Positions 34,401 through 42,560 are shown, counted from the stretch's first letter. The stretch is 64,000 nt of DNA from Actinomycetospora chiangmaiensis DSM 45062 (GCF_000379625.1 NZ_KB903218.1:310001-374000), one strand, 5' to 3'. Numbers and translations: made by a program. Notes: generated by a model not told the origin, from the sequence alone.

Positions 34401-36114
34401 CAAGCTGGCCCTCTCCGCCATCTCCGACGGCGTGAAGCTGCGGCCCACCGACCGGCTGCGCAAGCGGCAGCGTCGGGTCCTCGCCGCGGCGCTGCGGGCC
34501 ACGCCGCGCCCGAAGGCGGGGGAGCGGCTCGCCCACCTCACCGACCGCGCGGTCGTGTTCGGCGCGCAGTCCTTCGACGTCGACCCGGAGCACAAGCGCA
34601 CCGCCTGGTGGCCGGTCGCCTCGCTCGACTTCGACCCGAGCCGCGGCTACCACGCCACCCTCGGCGAGGCGCGCGACGAGGAGGGCGTCAAGGAGCAGGT
34701 GCTCTCGGTCAAGGGCGCTCCCGAGGTGGTCATCGCCCGGTGCGTCGACTGGGCCGGGGCCGCGCTCGACGACGAGGCGCGCCAGCGCCTCGTCGAGCAC
34801 ACCGACCTGCTCGCCGGCCAGGGCATGCGCGTGCTGGCGGTGGCCGAGCGGGCGGAGCCGTGGGGGGAGCGCCCCGAGGAGGGGCTCGAGGTCACCGACG
34901 ACGACGTCGCCGACCTCAGCTTCGTCGGCTTCGTCGGCTTCACCGACCCGGTGCGCGCCGGGTCGCAGGCCACGGTGCGCGACCTCCGGGAAGCCGGGGT
35001 CCAGGTCGTCATGATCACCGGCGACCACCCGAGCACCGCCGAGGCGGTGGCGGCGGAGCTCGACGTCCTGAACGGCGGCATCGTCATCACCGGCCAGGAG
35101 ATGGACGAGCTCGACGACGACGCCCTGGACGCGGTCCTGCCGACGGTGCGCGTCGTCGCCCGGGGCACGCCCGCTCACAAGGTCCGCGCGGTGCAGGCGT
35201 TCCAGCGGCTCGGCCGCACCGTCGCGATGACGGGCGACGGGGCGAACGACGCCCCCGCCATCCGGCTGGCCGACGTGGGCATCGCGCTGGGGCGTCGCGG
35301 CACCCCCGCGGCGCGGGCGGCCGCGGACCTCGTCGTCACCGACGACCGGCTCGAGACGATCCTCGCGGCGCTGGTCGAGGGCCGGGCCATGTGGGCGTCG
35401 GTGCGCGAGGCGCTCGGCGTGCTCGTCGGCGGCAACATCGGCGAGATCGCGTTCACCGTCCTCGGCGCCTCGACCACGGGGACGTCCCCGCTGACCGCGC
35501 GCCAGCTGCTGCTGGTCAACCTGCTCACCGACCTCGCGCCCTCGTTGGCGCTGGCCGTGCGGGCCCCGGCACCCGGCGACGCCCGGTCGTTGCTGGCCGA
35601 GGGCCCCGAGGCCTCGCTGGGCGACGCGCTCAACCGCGAGATCGGGCTGCGGGCGGCGGCCACCGCCGGCGGCGCCACCCTGGCGTGGATCCAGGCGCAG
35701 GCCACCCCGTACGGCAGCCCGGCCCGGGCGCGCACGGTGGCGCTCGCGGCCCTCGTCGGGACCCAGCTGGGGCAGACCGTGGCCGCCGGCGGGCACCGCA
35801 GCCCGCTCGTGGTGGGGGCCTCCGTGGTCTCCGCGGGCGCGCTGTTCGCGGTGGTCCAGACGCCGGGGGTGAGCCAGTTCTTCGGCTGCACCCCGCTGGG
35901 TCCGATCGCCTGGGGCCAGGCCGCGGGCTCGGCGGCCCTGGCCACCGCCGCCTCGATGGTCGGGCCGGAACTGGTCCGCCGCTACGGCGACGTCGTCGCG
36001 CCCGAGGGGTCGGCGATCGCCGCCCTGCTCGAGCGGCTGGCCGAGGTCCGCGACGAGGCGGGCGCCCGCTACCTCGAGCTGCAGGAGAAGGCCACCGCTG
36101 CACTGACCGGGTGA
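31405..36114 (+). CDS. Very large CtpI/CtpH-like P-type cation-transporting ATPase
   Basis: 1569 residues from ATG 31405 (MHPETATDGPRRSR); the start is tentative because AAAGGA lies rather far upstream. The first 700 residues are a long extension like that of mycobacterial CtpH/CtpI. It is followed by a full P-type ATPase: TGES actuator motif, SVPEGLP in the membrane, phosphorylation site CFDKTGTLTEGK (Asp about 991), KGAPEVV and MTGDGANDAPAIRLADVG. The C-terminal membrane helices end in an amphipathic ELQEKATAAL. The PEGLP motif and domain order point to a P2-type, perhaps Ca2+, transporter, but the ion is unproven. TAGACT at 31226-31231 and TACGCT at 31262-31267 are possible -10 boxes. Confidence 0.92.
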   Translation: MHPETATDGPRRSRSLLARLADPLGVARAAVDALDPSRYRGRRVWRGDGRVHIGVPATSREAGSELLRAVEKALTAHPAVDWASVNAALGVVVVALAEDGSAPDDLDETVDDLVDLVEVLEEQERVADGDLHPVGGHSPTAVSQALTTFAADLAGLGAAGLGSILRRTPLPVELASAASFVDHQPRLRAAVERALGRQRADILLALTNAAGQGLGQGSAGLLVDAAYRALQIAEARAAHDAFAQAEPRMLADPEQVSASADDSLSLDARPVPFPLGPVERHGDQVGLAALGGFGTTLALGGPRRAVGVALSTLPKAGRMGREGFATTFGRVLSRRGAVVVEPTVLRRMDRIDTVVLDAAALTTGALMLGDLALVDGEGLTAPDGTPVSVESLTPLVHELFDPSDATRAVTHHAGWSLAPLPAGREDEPVVAEAVDALRTDGATVVLGLSHDEALVAVVGALPEPAAAAEALGAAARRAGLTLVVGTDETLGTPTAARADDAGADGDDGDDGGGIALPGADGTVPATRRTVDRQVPGGEGLAGAVRMLQTEGAGVLVVSRDRRALAAADLGIGITRADGIPAWGAHVLVGDDLTTAALLIEGVKVAKATSGRSVALARAGTVLGAAMATAGTAPRGASLAGLAVNGAAGVALGAGAWSASELGRKTLVPGVSRTPWHVMPAETVLTRLDASERGLSAAEAVRRTREDPAAAEETTSLGRAFIDELNNPLTPVLAGGAVLSAAIGAIADAAIVVGVTAASALIGGVQRVVTDRAVAGLLERSSTRARVLRDGVPTTVTAEDVVVGDVVELGPDDVVPADCRVLRADALELDESSLTGESLPVTKTAAPVIARSVADRRSMLYEGTTVATGRGRAVVVATGSSTEVGRSTAAARANAPVAGVDQRLSGITKITTPLALASAAAVVGAGAVRGLPMNQNLHSGVGLAVASVPEGLPFIVSAAQLASARRLSAEGALVRNPKTIEAVGRVDVLCFDKTGTLTEGKLALSAISDGVKLRPTDRLRKRQRRVLAAALRATPRPKAGERLAHLTDRAVVFGAQSFDVDPEHKRTAWWPVASLDFDPSRGYHATLGEARDEEGVKEQVLSVKGAPEVVIARCVDWAGAALDDEARQRLVEHTDLLAGQGMRVLAVAERAEPWGERPEEGLEVTDDDVADLSFVGFVGFTDPVRAGSQATVRDLREAGVQVVMITGDHPSTAEAVAAELDVLNGGIVITGQEMDELDDDALDAVLPTVRVVARGTPAHKVRAVQAFQRLGRTVAMTGDGANDAPAIRLADVGIALGRRGTPAARAAADLVVTDDRLETILAALVEGRAMWASVREALGVLVGGNIGEIAFTVLGASTTGTSPLTARQLLLVNLLTDLAPSLALAVRAPAPGDARSLLAEGPEASLGDALNREIGLRAAATAGGATLAWIQAQATPYGSPARARTVALAALVGTQLGQTVAAGGHRSPLVVGASVVSAGALFAVVQTPGVSQFFGCTPLGPIAWGQAAGSAALATAASMVGPELVRRYGDVVAPEGSAIAALLERLAEVRDEAGARYLELQEKATAALTG

Positions 36115-36209
36115 GTGGCACTGGTCACTCCCCGGTGTTTGTGCAGGTAGGAGGCGGGGAACACTGTGCGTAGCAACGCACCCGGAACCAGGGAGTAGTG
36201 GGAACCGCC

Positions 36210-37130
36210 ATGGCCGACCGCGACGTGAAGCCGACCGACGACGGCTGGCAGGTGCTGAAGAAGGGGGCTCAGCGTGCGAGCGCGAAGGCCCCGACGCAGG
36301 TGGAGGCCGTCGCGCGGGCGACCGAGATCGTGTCGAAGGACGGTGGCGGCAAGGTCGTCGTCTACGGCACCGACGGCAAGGTCCGCGAGAGCCAGACCGT
36401 GAAGGCGGGCGCGGACACCGCCACCGAGGCGCCGAAGAACGCCGCGAAGGCGACGGCGGCCGGGGCGCGTGCCACGGGCAAGGCCGCGGCCGACAAGGCG
36501 GGGAAGACCGCGCAGGCCGTCGCCTCCGACGCGAAGGCCACCGGCGAGAAGGTGGCCGACCGCGCGGAGACCTCGGCGAAGAAGGCCGGCGCGCAGGCGC
36601 AGGCCGGCGCCGAGGGCGTGGTCGACGAGGCCAAGGCCGCCACGAACGGCAAGTCCACCAAGGCCGCGGCCGAGGACGCCGCGACCATCGCGCAGACCAC
36701 CGGGTCGCAGGTCGCGGAGACGACCACGCGGGCCGGTGAGCGCATCGCCAAGGACACCGCCCGGGCGGGCAAGCGTGCCGGCCAGACGGTCGGTGCCGCC
36801 GCCGAGGAGGCGGGGGAGAAGGCCGTCGAGGGTGGCGACCGTGCCGCCCGCGTGAGCCGGGGCGTCGACCGCGAGCTGAACACGGTCGGCGACGACCTCG
36901 CCGGCGACATCACGAGCGTCACCGAGGCCCAGGCCCGCAAGGTCGACGCCGCCGTGGAGGAGGCGTCGAAGCAGGCGGCCGCCGCCGCGCCGTCGTACAA
37001 CCCGGTCCGCATCGCCGGTCAGGTCGCGGGCTTCGCGGTCCGCACGGCGTTCAGCGTGACGGGGGCCGTGGTCTCGGCGGGCGGCTCGCTGCTCTCCGGT
37101 GCCGCCCGGAAGGTCACCGGCCGCCGGTAG
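36210..37130 (+). CDS. DUF2188 protein with long Ala/Lys/Thr-rich LEA-like helical repeats
   Basis: 306 residues from ATG 36210 (MADRDVKPTDDGWQVLKKGAQR); GTG 36198 is an alternative. Residues 1-60 match DUF2188 (GWQVLKKGAQRASAKAPTQVEAVARATEIV, GKVVVYGTDGKVRES). Then about 200 residues of low-complexity amphipathic helix repeat AADKAGKTAQAVASDAKATG-type units, resembling late-embryogenesis-abundant or apolipoprotein-like sequences. A C-terminal hydrophobic stretch (FAVRTAFSVTGAVVSAGG) may touch the membrane. The composition suggests desiccation or envelope stress; that is inference. A very strong terminator follows. Confidence 0.85.
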   Translation: MADRDVKPTDDGWQVLKKGAQRASAKAPTQVEAVARATEIVSKDGGGKVVVYGTDGKVRESQTVKAGADTATEAPKNAAKATAAGARATGKAAADKAGKTAQAVASDAKATGEKVADRAETSAKKAGAQAQAGAEGVVDEAKAATNGKSTKAAAEDAATIAQTTGSQVAETTTRAGERIAKDTARAGKRAGQTVGAAAEEAGEKAVEGGDRAARVSRGVDRELNTVGDDLAGDITSVTEAQARKVDAAVEEASKQAAAAAPSYNPVRIAGQVAGFAVRTAFSVTGAVVSAGGSLLSGAARKVTGRR

Positions 37131-37147
37131 CCACCCCGTCCTGAGCC

Positions 37148-37188
37148 AAGGGCCCCTCCGGTCGATCTACTCGACCGGAGGGGCCCTT
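37148..37188 (+). terminator. Perfect 18-bp stem terminator after the DUF2188 gene
   Basis: AAGGGCCCCTCCGGTCGA (37148-37165), five-base loop, exact complement (37171-37188), 17 bases after the stop of the DUF2188 gene. Confidence 0.9.
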
Positions 37189-37233
37189 CGCTCGTTCCAG
37201 GGGTCGGCCGGTGTCGGCGCCCTGACACGACGA

Positions 37234-37268
37234 AGGGCCCGCTCCCGGTCGTCCCGGGAACGGGCCCT
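37234..37268 (-). terminator. Terminator of the whiB gene
   Basis: Arms AGGGCCCG (37234-37241) and CGGGCCCT (37261-37268) with a second inner stem TCCCGG/CCGGGA separated by one mismatch; it lies 17 bases past the whiB stop on the minus strand. Confidence 0.8.
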
Positions 37269-37285
37269 GCGTGCTGATCGAACCG

Positions 37286-37540
37286 TCAGGCGGTGACGCC
37301 CAGCGAGCGGCCGGCGAGGCGCGCACGCCGCATGTCGCGGCGGTCCTCCTCGGAGGTGCCGCCCCACACGCCGGCCTCCTGGCCGGTGTCGAGCGCCCAG
37401 CGCAGGCACGCGGCCTGGAGCGGGCAGGTGCCGCAGATGAACTTCGCGGCAGTCAGCTGCTCCGCCCCGGGGCCCTCGGTGCCGACGGGGAAGAAGAGTT
37501 CGGGGTCGTGGTCGCGGCAGGCCGCGAGCTCCCAGTCCAT
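37286..37540 (-). CDS. WhiB-family iron-sulfur transcription factor (WhiB1-like)
   Basis: 84 residues from ATG 37540 (MDWELAACRDHDPELFFPVG), preceded by AGGA at suitable spacing; longer open reading upstream is not needed. The four [4Fe-4S] cysteines are Cys8, 36, 39 and 45 (CGTCPLQAAC), followed by the GVWGG turn and a basic C-terminal tail (RRDMRRARLAGR). The short length and FFPVG start resemble WhiB1. WhiB proteins bind sigma factor region 4 and respond to nitric oxide or redox state. A Crp-like site lies upstream (37901-37916). Confidence 0.93.
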   Translation of the reverse strand: MDWELAACRDHDPELFFPVGTEGPGAEQLTAAKFICGTCPLQAACLRWALDTGQEAGVWGGTSEEDRRDMRRARLAGRSLGVTA

Positions 37541-38022
37541 GGGTCCTGCTGTCCTTTCCGGTCTCGCCTGTGTCGTGTCGCCTGCGCGCGGTGGGGCTCC
37601 CGTCGTGGCGCGTGCGCACGCTCGCGCGCCCGGCGCCCTGGAGTGCGGACGCCGTGACGGGTCAGTCATCGGTGGGTGCTGCCAGCCGGGACACGCCGAT
37701 GCGGGCCGCAGTTCGATCCCTGGGTGGGACCCCTGCTGCCTGTGACATCAGGCCGCCCGATCCGCTTGCGCGTCCAGCGGTTTCCCGCGGACGTGGAGCG
37801 ATCTCGGACCGACAGCGCTCGCGGCGCCATCCGGCTTTCATGTATATCCGGACAACATCGCGAACAAACGAGTGTCGTCCCGATCAGCGTCCGGGTGAAC
37901 TGTGATTTGCACCACAGACCACGGTCGCAGTCGGTGACGATCTCGCTCGGACCACCGTACGTGCATCCGGCGGCGCCGGGAGGCACACTGGCCGGTGATA
38001 CCGATGACACCGGGAGGGTGAC
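37541..38022. other. 482-bp divergent intergenic region between whiB and a small membrane protein
   Basis: Less G+C-rich than its surroundings, no convincing gene. On the minus strand TATACA (37841-37846) is a good -10 for whiB, implying a leader of about 290 nt. TGTGATTTGCACCACA (37901-37916) matches the Crp consensus TGTGA-N6-TCACA with one change. In the plus direction only the GGGAGG ribosome site just before 38023 is clear. Confidence 0.5.
37901..37916. promoter_or_regulatory. Candidate Crp/cAMP-receptor-type site upstream of whiB
   Basis: TGTGATTTGCACCACA fits TGTGA-N6-TCACA with a single mismatch. Its centre is about 75 bases upstream of the start predicted from the whiB -10 box. Mycobacterial whiB1 is a known Crp target, which makes the site plausible, but it was found by eye. 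Confidence 0.45.
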
Positions 38023-38238
38023 GTGCGCTCGATCGTCCTGGCGTTGCGCGACGTCGTCGTCACGGCGATCTGTGCGGGTGCCCTCGTCGCGTTCGTCCTG
38101 CACTACCCGATCATCGGCCTGGTGCTCGGCGTGATCGGGCTCTGGCAGGTGGTCCGGATCTTCAACGGGCGGCCCAGCATCATCGGCATCGACCAGCGCT
38201 GGGCGGACCGGGAGGGCAAGCCGAACGTGCGCGGCTGA
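38023..38238 (+). CDS. Small membrane protein
   Basis: 71 residues from GTG 38023, supported by GGGAGG (38012-38017). Two closely spaced hydrophobic segments (VVTAICAGALVAFVL and PIIGLVLGVIGLWQVV) form a hairpin, followed by a short charged tail (DQRWADREGKPNVRG). I do not recognise a family. It is divergent from whiB and followed after 45 bp by the SDR gene on the same strand. Confidence 0.7.
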   Translation: MRSIVLALRDVVVTAICAGALVAFVLHYPIIGLVLGVIGLWQVVRIFNGRPSIIGIDQRWADREGKPNVRG

Positions 38239-38283
38239 CCGGAAACCCGCGCACGCGTGGGCGCGTCACGCCAGGATGATCGG

Positions 38284-39777
38284 ATGCGCTGCGCCGTCAT
38301 CGGGTCGACCGGTTACCTGGGGACCCGGCTCGTGCCCCGACTCCTGGACCGGGGCGACGAGGTCGCGGTCCTGGTGCGGTCGCCGGGCAAGCTCGCCCTG
38401 ACCACCTGGGCGGACGCGGTCGACGTGGTCCCGGGCTCCCTCGAGGACCCGGAGGCCGTCGCGCACCTCGTGGCGGGCGCGGACGTCGTCGTGCACCTGG
38501 CGCACGCCCTCGAGCAGTCCGACTTCCCCGAGCGCGACCGGGCCGCGGCGCACACGGTGGTCGGGGCGGCCACCACGGCGGGTGTCGGGCGCCTGGTGTA
38601 TCTCGGGGGGCTGCGCCCAACGGCGGGGACGGCGAGCTCCCGCCACCTCGCCTCGCGGGCCGAGGTCGCCGACGTCTTCCTGGCCTCCGCGATCCCGACG
38701 GCGGCGCTGGAGGCCAGCATCGTCGTCGGCTCCGGCTCGGCGAGCTTCGAGATGATCCGGTACCTGGCGGAGCGGGTGCCGGTCCTGCCGGCGATTCCGT
38801 GGCTCGCCCACCGGACCCAGCCGATCGCGGTCGACGACGTCCTCCACGCCCTCGTCGCGGCCACCGTGCTGCCGTCCGAGGTCGACCGCCGGTTCGACGT
38901 CGGCGGCCCGGACGTCCTCACCTACCTCGACCTCGTCCAGCGCTACGCCCGGCTCGCGGGCCTCCCGCAGCGGGTGGCCGTGCCGGTGCCGCTCCCGGTC
39001 CCACCGGGCGGCCCCGTCGTCGCCGCCATGGCGATGGAGCTGCTCTCGCCGCTGCCGCGCCGGCTCGTCGAGCCACTGATCGAGTCACTGCGCCACGAGC
39101 TCGTGTGCGATCCGGCGTCCCTCGCGGACGCCCGGCGGCTGCTCGGGGACCCGCCCGGCGGCCCCACGACCTACGGAGCGGCCGTGCGCGCGGCCCTCGG
39201 ACGGCGCTCCGACGGCGTCGACCCGGCCGACCGCGACCCCACCCCGGTCCTCGGCCAGCCCGGTCGGCCCGCCGCCCTCGCGCTGCCCTCCGACCCGATC
39301 GGGTCGGGCGGGGCCACGTGGCGCTGGTCGACCACCGTGCGGGGCACGGCGACGCCGGAGGACCTCTGGGCCGCGGTGCAGCGGATCGGGGGCGACACGG
39401 GCTGGTACGCCCCGCCCGGGGTGTTCGGCGCCCTGGGCTGGGCCGACCAGCTGCTCGGCGGCGTCGGGGGCTACCGGGGCCGCCCGCACGGGCGCGACCT
39501 CGTCGTCGGCGACGTCATCGACGGCTGGCGGGTCGGGTCCCTCGACCACGACGACGGGCTGAGCTCGCTGCGGCTGCGCGCCGACCTCAAGGTGCCGGGC
39601 CGACTCTGGCTCGTCTTCACCGTCCGTCCCGACGACGGGGGAGGGGCGGCCCTGACCCTCGAGGTCGCCTTCGCACCGTCGGGGCTGGCCGGGGTCGCGT
39701 ACGGGGCGGTCCTGCGGGTGGGCGCCCCGCTGGTGTTCGGCCCGATGGCGCGGGGTGCCGTCCGCGCCGCCGAGTAG
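38284..39777 (+). CDS. NAD(P)-binding SDR protein fused to DUF2867
   Basis: 497 residues from ATG 38284. The N-terminal atypical short-chain dehydrogenase half has CAVIGSTGYLGTRLVPRLLDRGDEV and an epimerase-like body (VVVHLAHALEQ, FDVGGPDVLTYLDLV). From about residue 340 the C-terminal DUF2867 domain reads TWRWSTTVRGTATPEDLWAAVQRIGGDTGWYAP and ends in GAPLVFGPMARGAV. Such SDR-DUF2867 fusions are common in actinobacteria and their substrate is unknown. It converges on the ligase gene with a 4-bp gap. Confidence 0.85.
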   Translation: MRCAVIGSTGYLGTRLVPRLLDRGDEVAVLVRSPGKLALTTWADAVDVVPGSLEDPEAVAHLVAGADVVVHLAHALEQSDFPERDRAAAHTVVGAATTAGVGRLVYLGGLRPTAGTASSRHLASRAEVADVFLASAIPTAALEASIVVGSGSASFEMIRYLAERVPVLPAIPWLAHRTQPIAVDDVLHALVAATVLPSEVDRRFDVGGPDVLTYLDLVQRYARLAGLPQRVAVPVPLPVPPGGPVVAAMAMELLSPLPRRLVEPLIESLRHELVCDPASLADARRLLGDPPGGPTTYGAAVRAALGRRSDGVDPADRDPTPVLGQPGRPAALALPSDPIGSGGATWRWSTTVRGTATPEDLWAAVQRIGGDTGWYAPPGVFGALGWADQLLGGVGGYRGRPHGRDLVVGDVIDGWRVGSLDHDDGLSSLRLRADLKVPGRLWLVFTVRPDDGGGAALTLEVAFAPSGLAGVAYGAVLRVGAPLVFGPMARGAVRAAE

Positions 39778-39781
39778 GCCG

Positions 39782-40864
39782 CTACGGGTCGACGAGCGCC
39801 GCGCGGACCACCGCCGTCAGGCCGCCGGAGGCGAACGCGGCCCGCTGGACGGCCGCCCCGGTCGCTCCGTCGAGCACCCGTGCCACGCCCGCCTTGACTG
39901 CCTCGCGGTCGTCCCCCAGGGCGTCGTCGACGTGGTCGAGCAGCGCGGCGACCGCCTCGGGCGCCGGGACGGGACGTCCGGTGACGGGGTGGACGAGCAC
40001 GCCGGTCTCGCCGTCCGAGGCCACGCAGCCCGCCCGGGCCGCCCGCCAGTGGGCGAGGCGCAGCGCCTCCACGGGCGCGGTGTCCGGCGGTGCGCCGGCC
40101 GCCCACGCCGCCGCGGCGGTGGCCACCAGGGCACGGGCGAGCAGCGCGACCGTCACCGCGTCGTCGACGGTGAGGGAGACGTCGGTGACGCGGACCTCGA
40201 CGGTCGGGAAGTGCGCGGCGAGCCGGGCGTCGAAGTAGACCATCCCGTCGTCGACGATGGTGTCGGTCGCGACCATCGCCGCCACCGCCTCGTCGTACGC
40301 GGCCACGGAGCCGAATACCCGCGAGGGCCCGGCCGAGGGCATCCGGGCCCACACCAGCGACCGGTAGCTCGCGTAGCCGGTGTCCTCGCCCTGCCAGAAC
40401 GGCGAGTTCGCGGACAGCGCCCGGAGCACGGGCAGCCACGAGCCGATCCGGTCGAGGACCCCGACCCCCTCCTCGCGGGAGGCGATCTCGACGTGCACGT
40501 GCTGGCCGTTGGTCAGCTGCGCCGAGGCGATCCGGCCGAACCGCTCGAGGATGCGGCCGTAGCGGCCCTCGACCGACGTGGCCGGGCCCGGGGCGACCGG
40601 CGAGGTGGCCAGCGCCGCGACCGCCGCCCCCGAGATCCTCGCGGCCCGCGCCGCGTCGGCCCGGCGACGCCGCAGGTCGGCCGCGAGCGCCCCGGGGTCG
40701 TCGTGCGGGATCGAGCCGGTCTCCACCTGCTCGGCGCGCATCTCCCCGTCGAGGTCCGCCGCGGCGGGCAGGACCGCCGGTGCCAGCCCCAGCGGGGTCC
40801 CGTCGTCGGGATCGACGAGCAGCAGCTCCTCCTCGACCCCCATGCGCCGTGTCGATCGTTCCAC
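39782..40864 (-). CDS. Carboxylate-amine ligase, YbdK / glutamate-cysteine ligase type 2 family
   Basis: 360 residues from GTG 40864, which gives STRRMGVEEELLLVDP so that the family's first beta-strand is complete; ATG 40843 (MGVEEELLL) is an alternative and no ribosome site decides. Conserved features are GVEEELLLVDPDDG, the metal/ATP-site TNGQHVHVEI, ANSPFWQGEDTGYASYRS and VEVRVTDVSLTVDDAVTVALLARALV. Members are annotated as weak glutamate-cysteine ligases; the true substrate here is unknown. It is divergent from a NUDIX gene. Confidence 0.87.
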   Translation of the reverse strand: MERSTRRMGVEEELLLVDPDDGTPLGLAPAVLPAAADLDGEMRAEQVETGSIPHDDPGALAADLRRRRADAARAARISGAAVAALATSPVAPGPATSVEGRYGRILERFGRIASAQLTNGQHVHVEIASREEGVGVLDRIGSWLPVLRALSANSPFWQGEDTGYASYRSLVWARMPSAGPSRVFGSVAAYDEAVAAMVATDTIVDDGMVYFDARLAAHFPTVEVRVTDVSLTVDDAVTVALLARALVATAAAAWAAGAPPDTAPVEALRLAHWRAARAGCVASDGETGVLVHPVTGRPVPAPEAVAALLDHVDDALGDDREAVKAGVARVLDGATGAAVQRAAFASGGLTAVVRAALVDP

Positions 40865-40911
40865 GACGGGGGATGTTCCCAGGAGGGGTCGGCGGACGAA
40901 CAGGAGATCGG

Positions 40912-41382
40912 GTGCCACGCGGAGCGAACGGCGACGGCTGGGTGGTCTGCGGGCAGGGACACCGCCACTGGGGCCGCTACGGGGCCGCCGGGCTGCTCCT
41001 GGTGGCCGACGACCGGGTCCTCCTCGCGCACCGCATCTACTGGAGCCACCACGGCAACACGTGGGGCATCCCCGGCGGCGCGCGCGACGAGCGCGAGACC
41101 GCCGTCGAGGCGGCGCTGCGGGAGGCGGCGGAGGAGACGGGGCTCGACCCGGCCGCACCCGTCGTCGGGACCGTCTCCACCGACGACCACGGCGGGTGGA
41201 GCTACGCGACGGTCCACGCCTCGCTGGAGGCGCCGCTGCCGCTGGAACCCGCCGACGGCGAGGCCTCCGAGCTGCGCTGGGTCCCCGTCGCCGAGGTGGG
41301 TGACCTGGACCTCCACCCGGGATTCGCCGCGTTCTGGGCCCAGCGCCTAGCGTGGTCGCATGAGCGCTCCGGACCCCAGTGA
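40912..41382 (+). CDS. NUDIX hydrolase
   Basis: 156 residues from GTG 40912, decided by AGGAG at 40902-40906. The Nudix box is intact: GGARDERETAVEAALREAAEETGL, with the G-x5-E-x7-REUxEE-x-GU spacing. A cysteine and two histidines occur in VVCGQGHRHWGRYG near the N-terminus. It hydrolyses some nucleoside diphosphate derivative; substrate unknown. The 3' end overlaps the acyl-CoA dehydrogenase gene by 23 bp, so the promoter of that gene lies inside this one. Confidence 0.9.
   Translation: MPRGANGDGWVVCGQGHRHWGRYGAAGLLLVADDRVLLAHRIYWSHHGNTWGIPGGARDERETAVEAALREAAEETGLDPAAPVVGTVSTDDHGGWSYATVHASLEAPLPLEPADGEASELRWVPVAEVGDLDLHPGFAAFWAQRLAWSHERSGPQ
41348..41353 (+). promoter_or_regulatory. -10 box inside the NUDIX gene for the leaderless dehydrogenase gene
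   Basis: TAGCGT with six bases before ATG 41360; no ribosome site in between. Confidence 0.5.
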
Positions 41383-42541
41383 CTTCCTCGCCGTCGACGC
41401 CGAGCTGAGCGCGGAGGAGCGCGACATCCGCGACGCGGTCCGCGACTACGCGACCGCGGAGCTCGCCCCGCGCATCAGCGAGTGGTACGAGTCGAACACC
41501 CTGCCGCGCGACATCGCGAAGGGCCTCGGGGCGCTCGGGCTGCTGGGCATGCACCTCGAGGGCTACGGCTGCGCCGGCACCAACGCCACCAGCTACGGCC
41601 TCGCGTGCCGGGAGCTGGAGGCGGTCGACTCCGGGCTGCGGTCGTTCGTGTCGGTGCAGGGCTCGCTCGCGATGTTCGCGATCCACCGCTGGGGCAGCGA
41701 GGAGCACAAGCAGACCTGGCTGCCGCGCATGGCCACCGGAGAGGCGCTGGGCTGCTTCGGGCTGACCGAGGCCGACGCCGGGTCCGACCCGGCATCGATG
41801 CGCACCCGCGCGCGCCGCGACGGGGACGACTGGATCCTCGACGGCTCCAAGATGTGGATCACCAACGGGACGCTGGCCGACGTCGCGGTGGTCTGGGCGC
41901 AGACCGACCCCGACGCCGGGTCGAAGGGCATCCGCGGGTTCGTCGTCCCGACCGACACCCCCGGCTTCACCGCCATCGAGGTCAAGCACAAGCTCTCGCT
42001 GCGGGCCTCGCTGACCGCCGAGCTCGTGCTCGAGGGCGTGCGGCTGCCGGCCGACGCGATGTTCCCCGAGGTGGCCGGCCTGAAGGGCCCGCTGTCCTGC
42101 CTCAACGAGGCGCGCTACGGCATCCTCTGGGGCGCCGTGGGGGCCGCGCGGGCGTGCTACGAGGCGGCGCTCGCCTACGCCATGGACCGCGAGCAGTTCG
42201 GGAAGCCCATCGCGGGCTTCCAGCTGACCCAGCGCAAGCTCGCCGAGATGGTGGTCGCCGTCAACCAGGCCTCGCTCACCGCGGCCCGCATCGGCCGGCT
42301 CAAGGACGCGCACGAGCTGCACCCCGCGCAGGTCAGCTTCGGGAAGATGGCGAACGTGCACGCCGCGCTCGACGTCGCGCGGACCGCCCGCACCGTGCTG
42401 GGCGGCAACGGGATCACCCTCGAGTACCCGGTGTTCCGCCACATGACGAACCTCGAGACGGTGCTGACCTACGAGGGCACCGAGGAGATGCACACGCTCT
42501 CGATCGGCCAGGCGCTCACCGGGCTCGCCGCGTTCCGCTAG
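41360..42541 (+). CDS. Acyl-CoA dehydrogenase, glutaryl-CoA dehydrogenase type
   Basis: 393 residues from ATG 41360. It catalyses FAD-dependent alpha,beta-dehydrogenation, with decarboxylation if a true glutaryl-CoA enzyme. SGLRSFVSVQGSLAMFAIHRWGSEEHKQTWLP, CFGLTEADAGSDP and KMWITNG are typical of GcdH. LTYEGTEEMHTLSIG carries the catalytic glutamate. The product would be crotonyl-CoA in lysine/tryptophan degradation, though the neighbourhood holds no other pathway gene. Confidence 0.9.
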   Translation: MSAPDPSDFLAVDAELSAEERDIRDAVRDYATAELAPRISEWYESNTLPRDIAKGLGALGLLGMHLEGYGCAGTNATSYGLACRELEAVDSGLRSFVSVQGSLAMFAIHRWGSEEHKQTWLPRMATGEALGCFGLTEADAGSDPASMRTRARRDGDDWILDGSKMWITNGTLADVAVVWAQTDPDAGSKGIRGFVVPTDTPGFTAIEVKHKLSLRASLTAELVLEGVRLPADAMFPEVAGLKGPLSCLNEARYGILWGAVGAARACYEAALAYAMDREQFGKPIAGFQLTQRKLAEMVVAVNQASLTAARIGRLKDAHELHPAQVSFGKMANVHAALDVARTARTVLGGNGITLEYPVFRHMTNLETVLTYEGTEEMHTLSIGQALTGLAAFR

Positions 42542-42560
42542 GGGTTCTCCCGACGCCGGG

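Noticed and set aside
31249-35796. A 1515-codon open frame antisense to the P-type ATPase
   Set aside because: Composition (Gly/Arg/Asp/Val/His-rich, no motifs) is the usual shadow of a high-G+C gene; the plus strand has all ATPase motifs.
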